Translations under genes and position numbers: made by a program
Part shown: one piece after another, positions 7,982-16,717 of the stretch
How positions within the stretch are numbered: the first letter of the stretch is position 1
Layout of the letters: each line of letters begins with the position of its first letter
Notes under the pieces: model-generated
What the model saw: the letters and a program-made list of their open reading frames with translations, nothing else
Database searches by the model: none
What the model was told of the DNA's origin: nothing
Assembly (NCBI GenBank): GCA_020249775.1
Contig: JADCFA010000051.1
Location: forward strand, 1 to 36,747
Length of the DNA: 36,747 nt
Direction of reading: 5' to 3'
Source: Roseomonas sp.
Lineage (GTDB): Bacteria > Pseudomonadota > Alphaproteobacteria > Acetobacterales > Acetobacteraceae

Positions 7982-8796
7982 CCGACGCCTTCACGGAAAT
8001 CCTCTACTCAGTTGCGGATCGCGTCGCGACCATCACGCTCAATCGGCCGGAACGCATGAATGCCTGGTCGAGCGTGATGGAAGCCGAAACCCGCGCGGCC
8101 TTCACGCTGGCGGTGGCGGATGAAAACCTGCGCGCCATTGTGCTGACCGCGACCGGCAAGGGGTTTTGCGTCGGTGCCGATGTGTCTGCCATCGCCACAC
8201 GCGGCGCGGAACGCCCGATCTATGCGGGCGTGACGCCACCGCCTGATGATGCGCCACCCACCGAGGATTTCGCGCGGCGCTATTCCTATATGCTCAATAT
8301 CGGCAAGCCGGTGATTGCGGGCATTAATGGCGCCGTGGCGGGGGTTGGGCTTTGCCTGACGCTGTTTTGCGATATCCGTTTCATGGCGGCGGGGGCGAAG
8401 CTTTCAACGGCTTTTGCGCAGCGCGGTTTGGTCGCGGAACATGGCAGCGCCTGGATGCTGCCGCGCCTGATTGGTCCGATGAATGCGGCGGATCTTTTGC
8501 TCTCAGGCCGCAGCTTCACGGCGGAAGAAGCTGCCGCCATGGGGCTGGTGCGCGTGCTGCCGGCAGAAAGCTTCCATGCCTCCGTGCAGGCTTACGCGGC
8601 TGATCTCGCGAATAATTGCTCGCCACGTTCCATGCGCGTGATCAAGCGGCAAATGACACTCGCGCCATTTCAAACCTTGTCTGAAGCCGTGGAACTTGCC
8701 GAGGTCGAGCAGGACGCCACGCGGGGAACGGAAGACCGGCGCGAAGGGGTTGCGGCGTTTCTGGAAAAGCGCAAACCGAATTTCACGGGGCGCTAA
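7978..8796 (+). CDS. Enoyl-CoA hydratase/isomerase (crotonase) family protein, second copy
   Basis: This 272-residue crotonase-fold protein has oxyanion-hole segments GFCVGADVSAI (about 62-72) and NGAVAGVGLCL (117-127). The two canonical hydratase glutamates are not conserved: by-eye alignment puts Phe146 and Asp172 at those places, with Glu154-His155 in the turn that often carries alternative acid/base residues. It may therefore be an isomerase or act on an unusual acyl-CoA. It differs clearly from the first crotonase, so it is not a recent duplicate. ATG 7978 overlaps the SDR stop. Its 3' end runs 14 bases into the convergent methyltransferase gene. Confidence 0.86.
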   Translation: MTDAFTEILYSVADRVATITLNRPERMNAWSSVMEAETRAAFTLAVADENLRAIVLTATGKGFCVGADVSAIATRGAERPIYAGVTPPPDDAPPTEDFARRYSYMLNIGKPVIAGINGAVAGVGLCLTLFCDIRFMAAGAKLSTAFAQRGLVAEHGSAWMLPRLIGPMNAADLLLSGRSFTAEEAAAMGLVRVLPAESFHASVQAYAADLANNCSPRSMRVIKRQMTLAPFQTLSEAVELAEVEQDATRGTEDRREGVAAFLEKRKPNFTGR

Positions 8797-10024
8797 TAAG
8801 CAGACGGTTTGTCTTTTCCAGCGCGGCGACCAAAGCCTGGAAATCGCGCGCGAAAACTTCTCGCGCTGTGCCATTCCGCGCCAGATCGTGACCAATCTCT
8901 CCAATACTGCGCTTGCCATCAATGCGCGACAGGATCGCACCAGCCAAACGCGGTAAGGGCACCGGCACGGTCAGGCCATCAAAGCTCACGCGCAGCACGC
9001 CATCGCGCGGCAGGCTGGCGGCCAGCTTCGCGCCATCCAATTCCCGCAGGCAGGGAATGGCGGCGGGATCATCCCAGGGCGCGCTGATCACGGGCGCATC
9101 GGCGCGCACGCAATAGGCGATATGCACGCCCATATTGCCGGTAATCGCCTCGGCCAAAGCGGCGCGCTGCACCGCATCCAATGCCTCAATGCGCGGGCGC
9201 AGCTTGGGGTCGGAAAGGTAGGAAAGCGGATCGTAACGCAGCGGTTCCACCAGGCACACAATGCGCAAACCCGCGGCCGTGATCAGCGCATTGAAGGCCG
9301 ACACGGTGAAGGCGACATCGCGCGGGTTCAAAAGCAGATCATACAGCCCGGCATCGCCACCCTTTTCATGATCCGTGATCCAGGGATTGCGCCGCAGCCA
9401 GGCGGTTTCCGGCATTTGCCGCCAAAGGCGCTTGGCGATTTCAACCCGCGCCGCCGGCGCTTCATCGGGCGGGGCCAGCAGGCGCAGCGCATCCTGCGCC
9501 ATATAGACGCCCGTGCGCCCATGCGGCGCATAGACCATGAGACCCAAGCCGCCCCCCGGCGCCAATACGGAAACCAGCGCCTTCAGCCCCTCTAACGGGT
9601 CGGGCAAATGATGCAGCACGCCGCAGCAATCAATATAATCGAATTGTCCAAGCCCGCTGCCTGGCAGATCGAGCAAAGACCCTTCCTGGAACACCACATT
9701 ACCAAGCCTGCGCGCCGCCACGCGCGCTTCCGCCACGCGCCGCGCGGCGGCTGAGCGATCAAGCCAGGTCACATCCCCCGCGCGCCCGGCCTGCGTCATT
9801 TGCTGGGCCAGCATCACCGTGGCGTCGCCGCTGCCGCCACCGGCGACCAGCGCGCGCAAGGGCTGGCGGGCGGGGCGGCGGGCGCCGAAAATCCAGTGAT
9901 CAACCTCCCGCAAATGACTTGGGCTGCCGATGATCAGGCGCTTGGACTCATCCCGCGGGTCGCGCTGGGGGTAGGGGTAGGCATCATATTGCGCGGCAAG
10001 CGCGGCATCGGCGGCGTCTTTCAT
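8783..10024 (-). CDS. Class I SAM-dependent methyltransferase with C-terminal extra domain
   Basis: A 413-residue protein. After a YDAYPYPQRDP stretch (13-23) comes a Rossmann methyltransferase domain with the SAM-binding loop AGGGSGD at 61-67, an acidic strand end WLDRS and the CGVLHHLPDP motif. A middle region (about 190-300) is helical. The last ~90 residues contain SFDGLTVPVPLP and a helical GKRSIGEIGHDLA segment, which resembles small winged-helix modules appended to some methyltransferases. The substrate cannot be read from sequence. It overlaps the 3' end of the convergent crotonase by 14 bases and diverges from the IalB-like gene with 85 bases between them. Confidence 0.82.
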   Translation of the reverse strand: MKDAADAALAAQYDAYPYPQRDPRDESKRLIIGSPSHLREVDHWIFGARRPARQPLRALVAGGGSGDATVMLAQQMTQAGRAGDVTWLDRSAAARRVAEARVAARRLGNVVFQEGSLLDLPGSGLGQFDYIDCCGVLHHLPDPLEGLKALVSVLAPGGGLGLMVYAPHGRTGVYMAQDALRLLAPPDEAPAARVEIAKRLWRQMPETAWLRRNPWITDHEKGGDAGLYDLLLNPRDVAFTVSAFNALITAAGLRIVCLVEPLRYDPLSYLSDPKLRPRIEALDAVQRAALAEAITGNMGVHIAYCVRADAPVISAPWDDPAAIPCLRELDGAKLAASLPRDGVLRVSFDGLTVPVPLPRLAGAILSRIDGKRSIGEIGHDLARNGTAREVFARDFQALVAALEKTNRLLISAP

Positions 10025-10109
10025 GGCGCCTATCTAGCAAGCCCAGGGAAAGCGGAAAGCCTGGGGCCACAGGTTGCCCCTGCCCGCTGGGCTGCGTATC
10101 TAGGCCCGC

Positions 10110-10640
10110 ATGCCCCGCCTGATTCGCCTTTTGCCCCTTTGCCTGGCCTTGGCCGCCCTGCCCGCCTTGGCGCAGCAGCGCCCGGCCGCGCCTGCCCAGC
10201 AGGCGGCACCATCGGCGCCGCGCCAGCTTGGCACTTTCCGGGATTGGACGGCGGCGACCCATCAGGAAAACGGCCAAAAGATTTGCTATGCCTTCACCCG
10301 CGCCAGCAAGACTGAACCCAACCGCCAAGGCGTGGTGCTGACGGTAACGCATCGTCCTGGCGGGCGAGACGCGGTGGCGCTCACGGCCGGCTATGCCTAT
10401 CCGCGCAATGCGGAAGTGACCATGGCGATCGGCCAGACCAATCTGCCCTTCTATGCCAGCGGTAATTCAGCCTTTGCGCGTGATGGCACGGCGGTGGTTG
10501 CGGCGATGCGCGGCGGCAATCGCGCGACGACGCGCGGCCCAGCCGCTGGCGGGCGTGGCACAGCGAATGATCAATTCAGCCTGGCTGGATTTTCCGCTGC
10601 CCATGATGCGATTTCGCGTGAATGCCCGGCGCGGAAATGA
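10110..10640 (+). CDS. IalB-like (invasion-associated locus B family) secreted protein
   Basis: A 176-residue protein with a Sec signal peptide (charged start, hydrophobic 6-20, likely cleavage after ALA at about 21), a low-complexity Pro/Ala/Gln linker, and a domain with FRDWTAAT, a cysteine in KICYAFT and a conserved C-terminal SRECP. This is the pattern of the IalB family, named after Bartonella but widespread in free-living alphaproteobacteria, where the role is unknown. Expected to be periplasmic, with a possible disulfide between the two cysteines. Its stop overlaps the rlmN start, so the two are likely co-transcribed. Confidence 0.82.
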   Translation: MPRLIRLLPLCLALAALPALAQQRPAAPAQQAAPSAPRQLGTFRDWTAATHQENGQKICYAFTRASKTEPNRQGVVLTVTHRPGGRDAVALTAGYAYPRNAEVTMAIGQTNLPFYASGNSAFARDGTAVVAAMRGGNRATTRGPAAGGRGTANDQFSLAGFSAAHDAISRECPARK

Positions 10641-11812
10641 ATAGCGCTGTCCTTGACCTGAACGAAGCGGAACGCGCGCGCATATTGGCGAAAGCCGCCG
10701 CCTTCGCCCCGCCCCCCGCAACTTTGCCCGATGGCAGGCGCGATCTGGTTGGCCTTTCGCGTGAGGAATTGACCGCTGAAATGGTCGCGCTTGGCGAAAA
10801 GCCGTTCCGTGCCAAGCAGCTTTGGCATTGGATCTATCACCAGGGTGAGACCGATTTCGCCCGCATGAATACCATCGCCAAGCCCATGCAAATCAAGCTG
10901 GCGGAACGCTTTGTGGTGGGCCGCCCGGAAGTGGCGACGCAGCAGGATAGCGCGGATGGCACGCGCAAATGGCTGTTCCGCTTTCGTGATCAGCAGCAGG
11001 TAGAAACGGTCTATATCCCCTCGGCTGATGAGGATCGCGGCGCGGTCTGCATTTCAACGCAAGTGGGCTGCACGCTTTCCTGCCGCTTTTGCCATACTGG
11101 CACGCAGGCGCTTGTGCGTAATTTGGGGGCGGCGGAAATCGTCGGCCAATTCATCGCCGCGCGCGATTCTTACGGTGAATGGCCAAGCCCCAAGGATGGC
11201 ACGCCCCGCCATCTTTCCAATATCGTCGTCATGGGCATGGGTGAGCCGCTTTATAATTATGAAAACGTCGCCAAGGCGCTCAAGATTGTGATGGATCATG
11301 AAGGCATTGGGCTTTCGCGCCGGCGCATCACGCTTTCCACTTCCGGCGTTGTGCCGATGATGGATCGCTGCGGGGCGGAGCTGGGTGTGGGCCTGGCGGT
11401 TTCCTTGCATGCGGTCACGGATGAATTGCGTGATGAGATTGTGCCGCTCAATCGCAAATACCCGATTGCGGAGCTTCTGGCCGCCTGCCGGCGTTATCCT
11501 GGCGCGTCCAATGCGCGGCGCATTACCTTCGAATATGTCATGCTGCGCGGCGTGAATGACAGTGAGGCTGAGGCGCGCGAATTGGTGCGCCTGCTTCGTG
11601 GCATGCCGGCCAAGGTGAATTTGATTCCCTTCAACCCCTGGCCCGGCAGCCCGTATAAGACCAGCACTTCAGAAGCCATTCAGCGCTTTGCCGAAATTCT
11701 GAATGATGCGGGCTATGCCAGCCCCATTCGCCGCCCGCGGGGGCGCGATATTCTGGCGGCTTGCGGGCAATTGAAGACGGAAAGCGAAAGAAGGCGGAAG
11801 GCGGCCGAGTAG
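10637..11812 (+). CDS. rlmN: Dual-specificity RNA methyltransferase RlmN (23S rRNA A2503 / tRNA A37)
   Basis: A 391-residue radical SAM enzyme. The cluster cysteines are C145, C149 and C152 (CxxxCxxC). C138 and C376 match E. coli Cys118 and Cys355, the residues needed for the methyl-transfer mechanism. The glycine-rich GMGEP motif and [16 protein letters not shown] segment are typical. RlmN adds a methyl group to C2 of adenosine 2503 in 23S rRNA and A37 in some tRNAs. ATG 10637 overlaps the IalB-like stop in an ATGA; ATG 10622, with a 19-base overlap, is an alternative. Convergent with plsC eight bases away. Confidence 0.95.
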   Translation: MNSAVLDLNEAERARILAKAAAFAPPPATLPDGRRDLVGLSREELTAEMVALGEKPFRAKQLWHWIYHQGETDFARMNTIAKPMQIKLAERFVVGRPEVATQQDSADGTRKWLFRFRDQQQVETVYIPSADEDRGAVCISTQVGCTLSCRFCHTGTQALVRNLGAAEIVGQFIAARDSYGEWPSPKDGTPRHLSNIVVMGMGEPLYNYENVAKALKIVMDHEGIGLSRRRITLSTSGVVPMMDRCGAELGVGLAVSLHAVTDELRDEIVPLNRKYPIAELLAACRRYPGASNARRITFEYVMLRGVNDSEAEARELVRLLRGMPAKVNLIPFNPWPGSPYKTSTSEAIQRFAEILNDAGYASPIRRPRGRDILAACGQLKTESERRRKAAE

Positions 11813-11820
11813 CTGAAGCC

Positions 11821-12531
11821 TTATGGCCCGCCCATGAGCAGCGCCGTCTCCGCCTCAATCTGCGCTTCAAGCGCTTCCATAAAAGGTTTGCGCGTAAGCC
11901 CCGCTGGCAAGGCGGGCAGGATTGAGATGGAAATCACCCCGGGCGTCTTGTGAAACGCTCGTCTTCCCCAATGCCGTCCACTATTGGTCGCGACCGGATA
12001 GCAAGGCACGCCGCTACCCAACACCAGCGCGGCAACACCTGGCTGATAGGGTACCCTTTCCCCTGGCGCAGAACGCGTGCCCTCCGGGAAAATCACCAAA
12101 GGCCTGCCCTCATGCAATATGCGCTTGGCGTCGTGCACCATTGTGCGCAGCGCCGGGGCGCCCCCTTCCCGATCAACCGCCACCGCGCCGCTATGGCGGG
12201 CTACGCGTCCCCAAAAGGGCAGATCAAGTAATTCGCGCTTCAGGACGTAATTCGGCTGCTCTAAAAGTGCCAGCCAGACAAAGGTATCAAAGGCGGATTG
12301 ATGCTTGGAAGCGATGATCGCCGCACCTGGCGCGATATGCTGAAGGCCCGTCACCTGCAAGCGGATGCCGCAAATGACGCGCAGCAGCCAAATCATACAA
12401 TGCGCCCAAAGCCGAATGAAGCGGCGAATGTATTTCGGATGAAAAGGCAGGAATGCCATCGCGATGATTGCGCCAAGCGCGGTGACGGTCATAAAAAGTG
12501 CATTGAATATTAGGGAACGCAGCCAGATCAT
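11821..12531 (-). CDS. plsC: 1-acyl-sn-glycerol-3-phosphate acyltransferase
   Basis: A 236-residue membrane-associated acyltransferase. It has a hydrophobic N-terminal region (about 5-28 and 40-55), the catalytic H-x4-D motif at His77-Asp82 and the substrate-binding FPEGTRS motif at 148-154. PlsC transfers an acyl chain to lysophosphatidic acid to make phosphatidic acid at the inner membrane. The open frame extends upstream, but ATG 12531 gives the family N-terminus and overlaps the ydcF-like stop in ATGA. It is the last gene of the ftsE-ftsX-ydcF-plsC run. Confidence 0.92.
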   Translation of the reverse strand: MIWLRSLIFNALFMTVTALGAIIAMAFLPFHPKYIRRFIRLWAHCMIWLLRVICGIRLQVTGLQHIAPGAAIIASKHQSAFDTFVWLALLEQPNYVLKRELLDLPFWGRVARHSGAVAVDREGGAPALRTMVHDAKRILHEGRPLVIFPEGTRSAPGERVPYQPGVAALVLGSGVPCYPVATNSGRHWGRRAFHKTPGVISISILPALPAGLTRKPFMEALEAQIEAETALLMGGP

Positions 12532-13115
12532 GCACGCCTTCCGCTGAATAATGCTGAAAGCCCAGCCTCGGCGCCCAGGAATTTCATGTATTCGCCGAGC
12601 AAAAGGCCCCAATTCCGCGGCTGCCAAAATGCGCCATGCGCGCGCAACCTTGCCGGCGTGACAGGATGCGCCGCAACACGCAATGTCGGCATGGCGCGGC
12701 GCAGTTCGGCGCGGGCGCGGGGCATGTGATAGCCTGCCGTCACAAGCCGGATGGAGGCGATGTTGCGCTGCTTTGCCCAGGCAGCGATTTCTGCCGCATT
12801 GCCGCGCGTGGAAGCGGCTGCATAGCCAAGCTCCACCCGGCCTTGCAGCTTGACAGGGTTCATCCCCGCACCGCGCGCAAGTTCGGTAAGCCGTGAATCC
12901 GGATGTACGCCGGAGACAAAAAGCTTCGGCGCCAAGCCTTCTTCCAGCAGGCGAAAGCCGGTCTCTACACGTTCGGCCCCGCCGGTCAGTACCACAATGG
13001 CATCCGTTTGGCTGGAATCGGCGGCGGCCTCCTGCACGGCGCGCAGGAACCAGAGCAAGCCGCCCAGCCATAGCAGCAGCAGTAGTCCAATCGGCCAAAG
13101 CCACCGCGCCTTCAT
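12528..13115 (-). CDS. YdcF/SanA-like DUF218 membrane protein
   Basis: A 195-residue protein with one N-terminal membrane helix (about 5-24) followed by a DUF218 domain: DAIVVLTGG near 38-46, the TRGNAAE segment, and VTAGYHMPRA with the histidine typical of the family. E. coli relatives YdcF and SanA are linked to envelope integrity, but the reaction is not established. ATG 13115 overlaps the ftsX stop (ATGA); the frame could also begin at 13133. Position between ftsX and plsC supports an envelope-related role. Confidence 0.85.
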   Translation of the reverse strand: MKARWLWPIGLLLLLWLGGLLWFLRAVQEAAADSSQTDAIVVLTGGAERVETGFRLLEEGLAPKLFVSGVHPDSRLTELARGAGMNPVKLQGRVELGYAAASTRGNAAEIAAWAKQRNIASIRLVTAGYHMPRARAELRRAMPTLRVAAHPVTPARLRAHGAFWQPRNWGLLLGEYMKFLGAEAGLSALFSGRRA

Positions 13116-13966
13116 GGCAGACGCCGCAACCAAAATAGGATGCTGGCGGTTGTTGCGCTCCAGGCGATCAACGCGGCGCTCATTGGTATGGCAGCAACGC
13201 CGATCAAGGGCAGGTCCTGCATGCCGATCTCAGGCAGAATTGGCATGGCAAGCTGCAGAAAGACCCCAAGCAACACGACAGCCAGGGCCACCCCAAGACT
13301 TGCGCCGAGAAAGGCAAGCCACGCCGTGCGGCGCGCAAAGCGCCCGGCAATATCGCGATCCGTCGCCCCCAGCATATGCAGCACCATCACGGACTGCCGC
13401 CGCGCGGCAATGCCGGCGCGCACTGCCAGCACCACCACGGAAGCCCCCACCGCCGACACCAGAAGGACCGCCGCCAAGGCCGCCGTCGAAAGTGCACGCG
13501 CCACAGCGCCTAGGCGTGCAACAAAAACCCCATGCGCTTCCGTCACTGCACCGGGCACGGCTTCCGATACGCGATCGCCAATGAGCACAGGGTCGGCAGC
13601 AAGATCAGCCAAGCGCAATTCAATCACGCCAGGCAGCGGCAACCCCGCAACATCGCCAAGCCAGGGGCGCAGCAATTCCGCCATGCGAGCCGGATCAACC
13701 GCGCGGGCTTCACGCACCGCGGGCAGGATGCGCAGCGCTTCCAGCGCGGACTCCATGCGCAGTGGAGTAGGGTCTGGGATCTGCACCGTAACGGCGGCAT
13801 TCGCCCCCTGTTGCCAGCGCTTGGTAAGCTGGCTTACCGCTTCATGCCCCGCCAAGGCGCAGGTGGCAAAAAGCGCCACGGCCGAAATCAGCGCAACCAG
13901 CAGACGATCCGCCAGCGCACCGCGCAGGCCGATGGGGTCCCCCCTTCCGCCCGCGTCACGGCGCAT
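13112..13966 (-). CDS. ftsX: Cell division protein FtsX (permease partner of FtsE)
   Basis: A 284-residue protein with the FtsX plan: a cytoplasmic N-tail, a membrane helix at about 21-42, a periplasmic domain of ~110 residues, then three helices near 170-195, 220-245 and 260-280. The cytoplasmic loop MLHMLGATDRDIA resembles the FtsX/MacB coupling segment. FtsEX controls septal peptidoglycan hydrolases at the divisome. ATG 13966 overlaps the ftsE stop by 11 bases; the frame is open to 14059 but that would cut deep into ftsE. Sequence conservation of FtsX is low, so identification leans on the neighbouring ftsE. Confidence 0.88.
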   Translation of the reverse strand: MRRDAGGRGDPIGLRGALADRLLVALISAVALFATCALAGHEAVSQLTKRWQQGANAAVTVQIPDPTPLRMESALEALRILPAVREARAVDPARMAELLRPWLGDVAGLPLPGVIELRLADLAADPVLIGDRVSEAVPGAVTEAHGVFVARLGAVARALSTAALAAVLLVSAVGASVVVLAVRAGIAARRQSVMVLHMLGATDRDIAGRFARRTAWLAFLGASLGVALAVVLLGVFLQLAMPILPEIGMQDLPLIGVAAIPMSAALIAWSATTASILFWLRRLP

Positions 13967-14630
13967 CAATGATCCTGCCTCTCGCCAAGGTAATGATTCG
14001 TGCGGGGTGGCGTGCGGGCAAATCCTCGGAATGGGTCGCGACCACAATCGCTGTGCCAAGGCGATTCATTTCCACAAACAGCGCAATCAGCCGCCGCGCT
14101 TCAAAAACATCCAATTCCGATGTCGGTTCATCGGCGATCAGCAAGGCAGGGCGGGTGATGATGGCGCGCGCAATCGCGACGCGCTGCTGTTCGCCGCCGG
14201 AAAGCTCAGCTGGGACGCGCGCGGTTTTTTCTGCAAGGCCTAGCCACTGCAGAATTTCATTCACATCCTGCCGAATGGTGCTTTCGCCCCGCCCAGCAAG
14301 GCGCAAAGGCAGCGCCACATTATCCCAGGCGGAAAGATGCGGCAGCAGGCGAAATTCCTGATGGACCACCCCGATCTTGCGCCTGAGCGCGGGAAGTGCC
14401 CCTCGTTCCGTCTGCCCAATATCAGTGCCGAGCACGGAAACTACCCCCCGCGTGGGCCTAAGCGCCGCCTGCATCAGCCTGAGAATCGAGCTTTTCCCAG
14501 CGCCGGACGGCCCCAATAGCCAAGTGAAGCTGCCCTCCCCCAGCGCGAAGGAGACATCATGCAGGGCAAACTCCCCGAGGCCACCCCGAGGTGTTGGATA
14601 GGCCAGCCCTACGCGCCCGAATCTCACCAT
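13956..14630 (-). CDS. ftsE: Cell division ATP-binding protein FtsE
   Basis: A 224-residue ABC ATPase with Walker A GPSGAGKSS (about 39-47), signature LSGGEQQRVAIA, Walker B LLIADEP and the switch histidine in VVATHSED. The D-loop region reads DEPTSELD, where most FtsE proteins have DEPTGNLD. Paired directly with ftsX. The start ATG 14630 gives the normal MVRFGRVGL opening; the longer frame to 14666 adds an unconserved tail. It diverges from the zinc-ribbon gene, with an 80-base shared upstream region. First gene of the operon. Confidence 0.92.
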   Translation of the reverse strand: MVRFGRVGLAYPTPRGGLGEFALHDVSFALGEGSFTWLLGPSGAGKSSILRLMQAALRPTRGVVSVLGTDIGQTERGALPALRRKIGVVHQEFRLLPHLSAWDNVALPLRLAGRGESTIRQDVNEILQWLGLAEKTARVPAELSGGEQQRVAIARAIITRPALLIADEPTSELDVFEARRLIALFVEMNRLGTAIVVATHSEDLPARHPARIITLARGRIIDAP

Positions 14631-14710
14631 AAGCCCTGTTTTGCATGAGGCGGCCTTTGGGCTCAATCTTTCGCTTGCCGAGAAGCCGGCGCTGTCGGAA
14701 GATAGGGGTC

Positions 14711-15103
14711 ATGTTGATCGAATGCCCCAATTGCGCTGCGGCCTTCCAAGTGCCGGAACGCTTGCTCATTGACCGGGCGCGCCCGCTCCGCTGCGGCCAG
14801 TGCCGAGCCGTCTTCCCGATGCCGGACCCGCGAGCGCCTGAACCCATGACAAGGCAGGAGCGAGACCCGCCGCCTGCCGCGGAACCTCCGGTAGCGCCGG
14901 CGCCGCTGCCAGCTGCAGCTGGGCCGGAGGCTCCGCTGGCCGAGCCCACCAATGACGGGTCAAAGCGCCTTTTGCGCGCCGCCTGGGCCGCTTCCATCGC
15001 GCTGCTGGTTGGCGGCGGCCTTGCTGCCATCATCAAGCGGGACGCCCTGATGGAGGCCTGGCCGCCTGCCGTGCGGCTATTTGCCGCCCTTGGCTTGGCG
15101 TGA
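14711..15103 (+). CDS. Zinc-ribbon (MJ0042-type) single-pass membrane protein
   Basis: A 130-residue protein beginning with an MJ0042-type zinc ribbon: cysteines 5, 8, 28 and 31 (CPNC, then CGQC), followed by a proline/alanine-rich linker and a membrane helix at about 89-110. Such proteins are common next to ftsE in alphaproteobacteria and are of unknown function. ATG 14711 is preferred over the upstream open frame because the zinc ribbon conventionally starts within the first five residues. Confidence 0.8.
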   Translation: MLIECPNCAAAFQVPERLLIDRARPLRCGQCRAVFPMPDPRAPEPMTRQERDPPPAAEPPVAPAPLPAAAGPEAPLAEPTNDGSKRLLRAAWAASIALLVGGGLAAIIKRDALMEAWPPAVRLFAALGLA

Positions 15104-15147
15104 GGCAGGGCAAGACGCCCCGCGCCTAGCTGGCGTGCCCATGATAA

Positions 15148-15175
15148 GGCGTGACCAAGCGGCATAGATCACGCC
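15148..15175. repeat. Inverted repeat before the ABC transporter operon
   Basis: GGCGTGA and TCACGCC are perfect 7-bp arms separated by 14 bases, 25 bases before ATG 15200. It could be an operator for the importer operon or a weak terminator for the zinc-ribbon gene; no T-run follows. In GC-rich DNA such arms may arise by chance. Confidence 0.25.
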
Positions 15176-15199
15176 GCGGAAAAAGGTTACACGCCTGTC

Positions 15200-16717
15200 A
15201 TGCAGGCACCCCCCCCGCTTTTGGCCTCTGAGGGCATTACCAAGCGTTTTGGCGCGCTGGTGGCGAATAATGCCGTGGACCTGAAGGTCGCATCCGGCGA
15301 AATCCATGCGCTGCTCGGCGAGAACGGCGCCGGCAAATCCACGCTCGTCAAAATCATCTATGGCCTGCTGCGCCCGGATGCGGGGCGGCTGATCTGGCGC
15401 GGCGCGCCTGTTGCCGTGGAAAGCCCCCGCGCCGCCCGCGCGCTTGGCATTGGCATGGTGTTCCAGCATTTCTCGCTGTTTGAAGCGCTGACGGTCGCTG
15501 AAAACGTCGCCCTCGCATTGGATGGCGCCGGCGCCTTGAATGAGATCGCTGATCGCCTGGCCGAGACCAGCCGCGCCTATGGCTTGGCGCTTGATCCAAG
15601 CCGCGAGGTCTGGCGGCTTTCCGTGGGTGAAAGGCAGCGCGTTGAGATCATGCGCTGCCTGATGCAGGACCCAAGCCTGCTGATCCTGGATGAACCCACT
15701 TCCGTGCTGACACCCCAGGAAGCCGAGGGGCTTTTTGCGACGCTTGCCAGGCTGCGGGCTGAGGGGCGTTCGGTGCTCTACATTTCCCATAAGCTCGAAG
15801 AAGTGCGGCGCATTTGCGAAGCCGCGACCATTCTGCGTGGCGGGCAAGTGGTGGCGCATTGCGACCCGCGCGCGGAAACCGCCGCAAGCCTCGCGCGCAT
15901 GATGATGGGCGGGGATGTGGTGCCGATTCGCCATGATGTTATTGAAGCGCAAGGCCCGGTGCGGTTAGCGGTCTCCGCCCTGTCACTCCCGCCGCTGCAT
16001 GCGCATGGCATCGCGCTTGCCAACATAAATCTGGAACTCCGCGCCGGTGAGGTGCTGGGCATCGCCGGGGTTGCCGGCAATGGCCAGGATGAGCTTTTTG
16101 CAGCCCTCAGCGGCGAAGAATTGGCGCCCCATGATGCGGCCATTGTCATGGATGGTGTCGCGGTGGGCCGCGCCGGCATCAATGAACGCCGCCGGCGCGG
16201 CGCCGCCTTTGTGCCGGAAGAACGGCTTGGCCATGGTGCGGCACCTGCCATGCGGCTCACGGAAAACGCGCTGCTCTCAGGCCATGCCACCAATGGTTTT
16301 TTGCGCCATGGGTTGGTGGATCGCGCCAAGCTGACGGACTTTGTTGGCAAGGTCGTGCGCGCCTTTGATGTCCGCAAAGGCCCGGCCGATCCTGAAGCGC
16401 GCGCGCTATCCGGCGGCAATTTGCAGAAATTCGTGATTGGCCGGGAAATCGCGCGCAAGCCCGGCCTACTGGTCGTGGCGCAGCCAAGCTGGGGCGTGGA
16501 TGCCGGTGCCGCTGCCACCATCCGTCAGGCGCTGATGGATCTGGCACGCGCGGGCAGCGCTGTTCTCGTGATCAGCCAGGATTTGGATGAGTTGCTGGAA
16601 ATCTCAGACCGGCTTTGTGTCATGTTCATGGGCCGACTTTCGCCCGCCATACCAACCGCGCAAGCCACACGCGAATCGCTCGGCCTATTGATGGGCGGGG
16701 CGGGGATGGCAGCGTGA
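15200..16717 (+). CDS. BMP-type (nucleoside/sugar) ABC importer, double ATPase subunit
   Basis: A 505-residue protein made of two fused ABC domains. The first is intact: Walker [10 protein letters not shown] (40-48), signature LSVGERQ and Walker B LLILDEP with a switch histidine in ISHK. The second is degenerate: the Walker A position reads GVAGNGQDE, the signature LSGGNLQK is intact, and the Walker B acidic pair is replaced (VVAQPS, Ala427-Gln428). One working ATP site is thus expected, as in RbsA/NupO/YufO-type ATPases. The gene heads a four-gene importer with two permeases and a BMP-type binding protein; the next start overlaps its stop (TGATG). Confidence 0.92.
   Translation: MQAPPPLLASEGITKRFGALVANNAVDLKVASGEIHALLGENGAGKSTLVKIIYGLLRPDAGRLIWRGAPVAVESPRAARALGIGMVFQHFSLFEALTVAENVALALDGAGALNEIADRLAETSRAYGLALDPSREVWRLSVGERQRVEIMRCLMQDPSLLILDEPTSVLTPQEAEGLFATLARLRAEGRSVLYISHKLEEVRRICEAATILRGGQVVAHCDPRAETAASLARMMMGGDVVPIRHDVIEAQGPVRLAVSALSLPPLHAHGIALANINLELRAGEVLGIAGVAGNGQDELFAALSGEELAPHDAAIVMDGVAVGRAGINERRRRGAAFVPEERLGHGAAPAMRLTENALLSGHATNGFLRHGLVDRAKLTDFVGKVVRAFDVRKGPADPEARALSGGNLQKFVIGREIARKPGLLVVAQPSWGVDAGAAATIRQALMDLARAGSAVLVISQDLDELLEISDRLCVMFMGRLSPAIPTAQATRESLGLLMGGAGMAA

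Noticed and set aside
13140..14243. 367-codon plus-strand open frame across ftsX and ftsE
   Set aside because: Antisense to two well-supported genes; the translation is Arg/Ser/Ala-rich with no recognisable motif.
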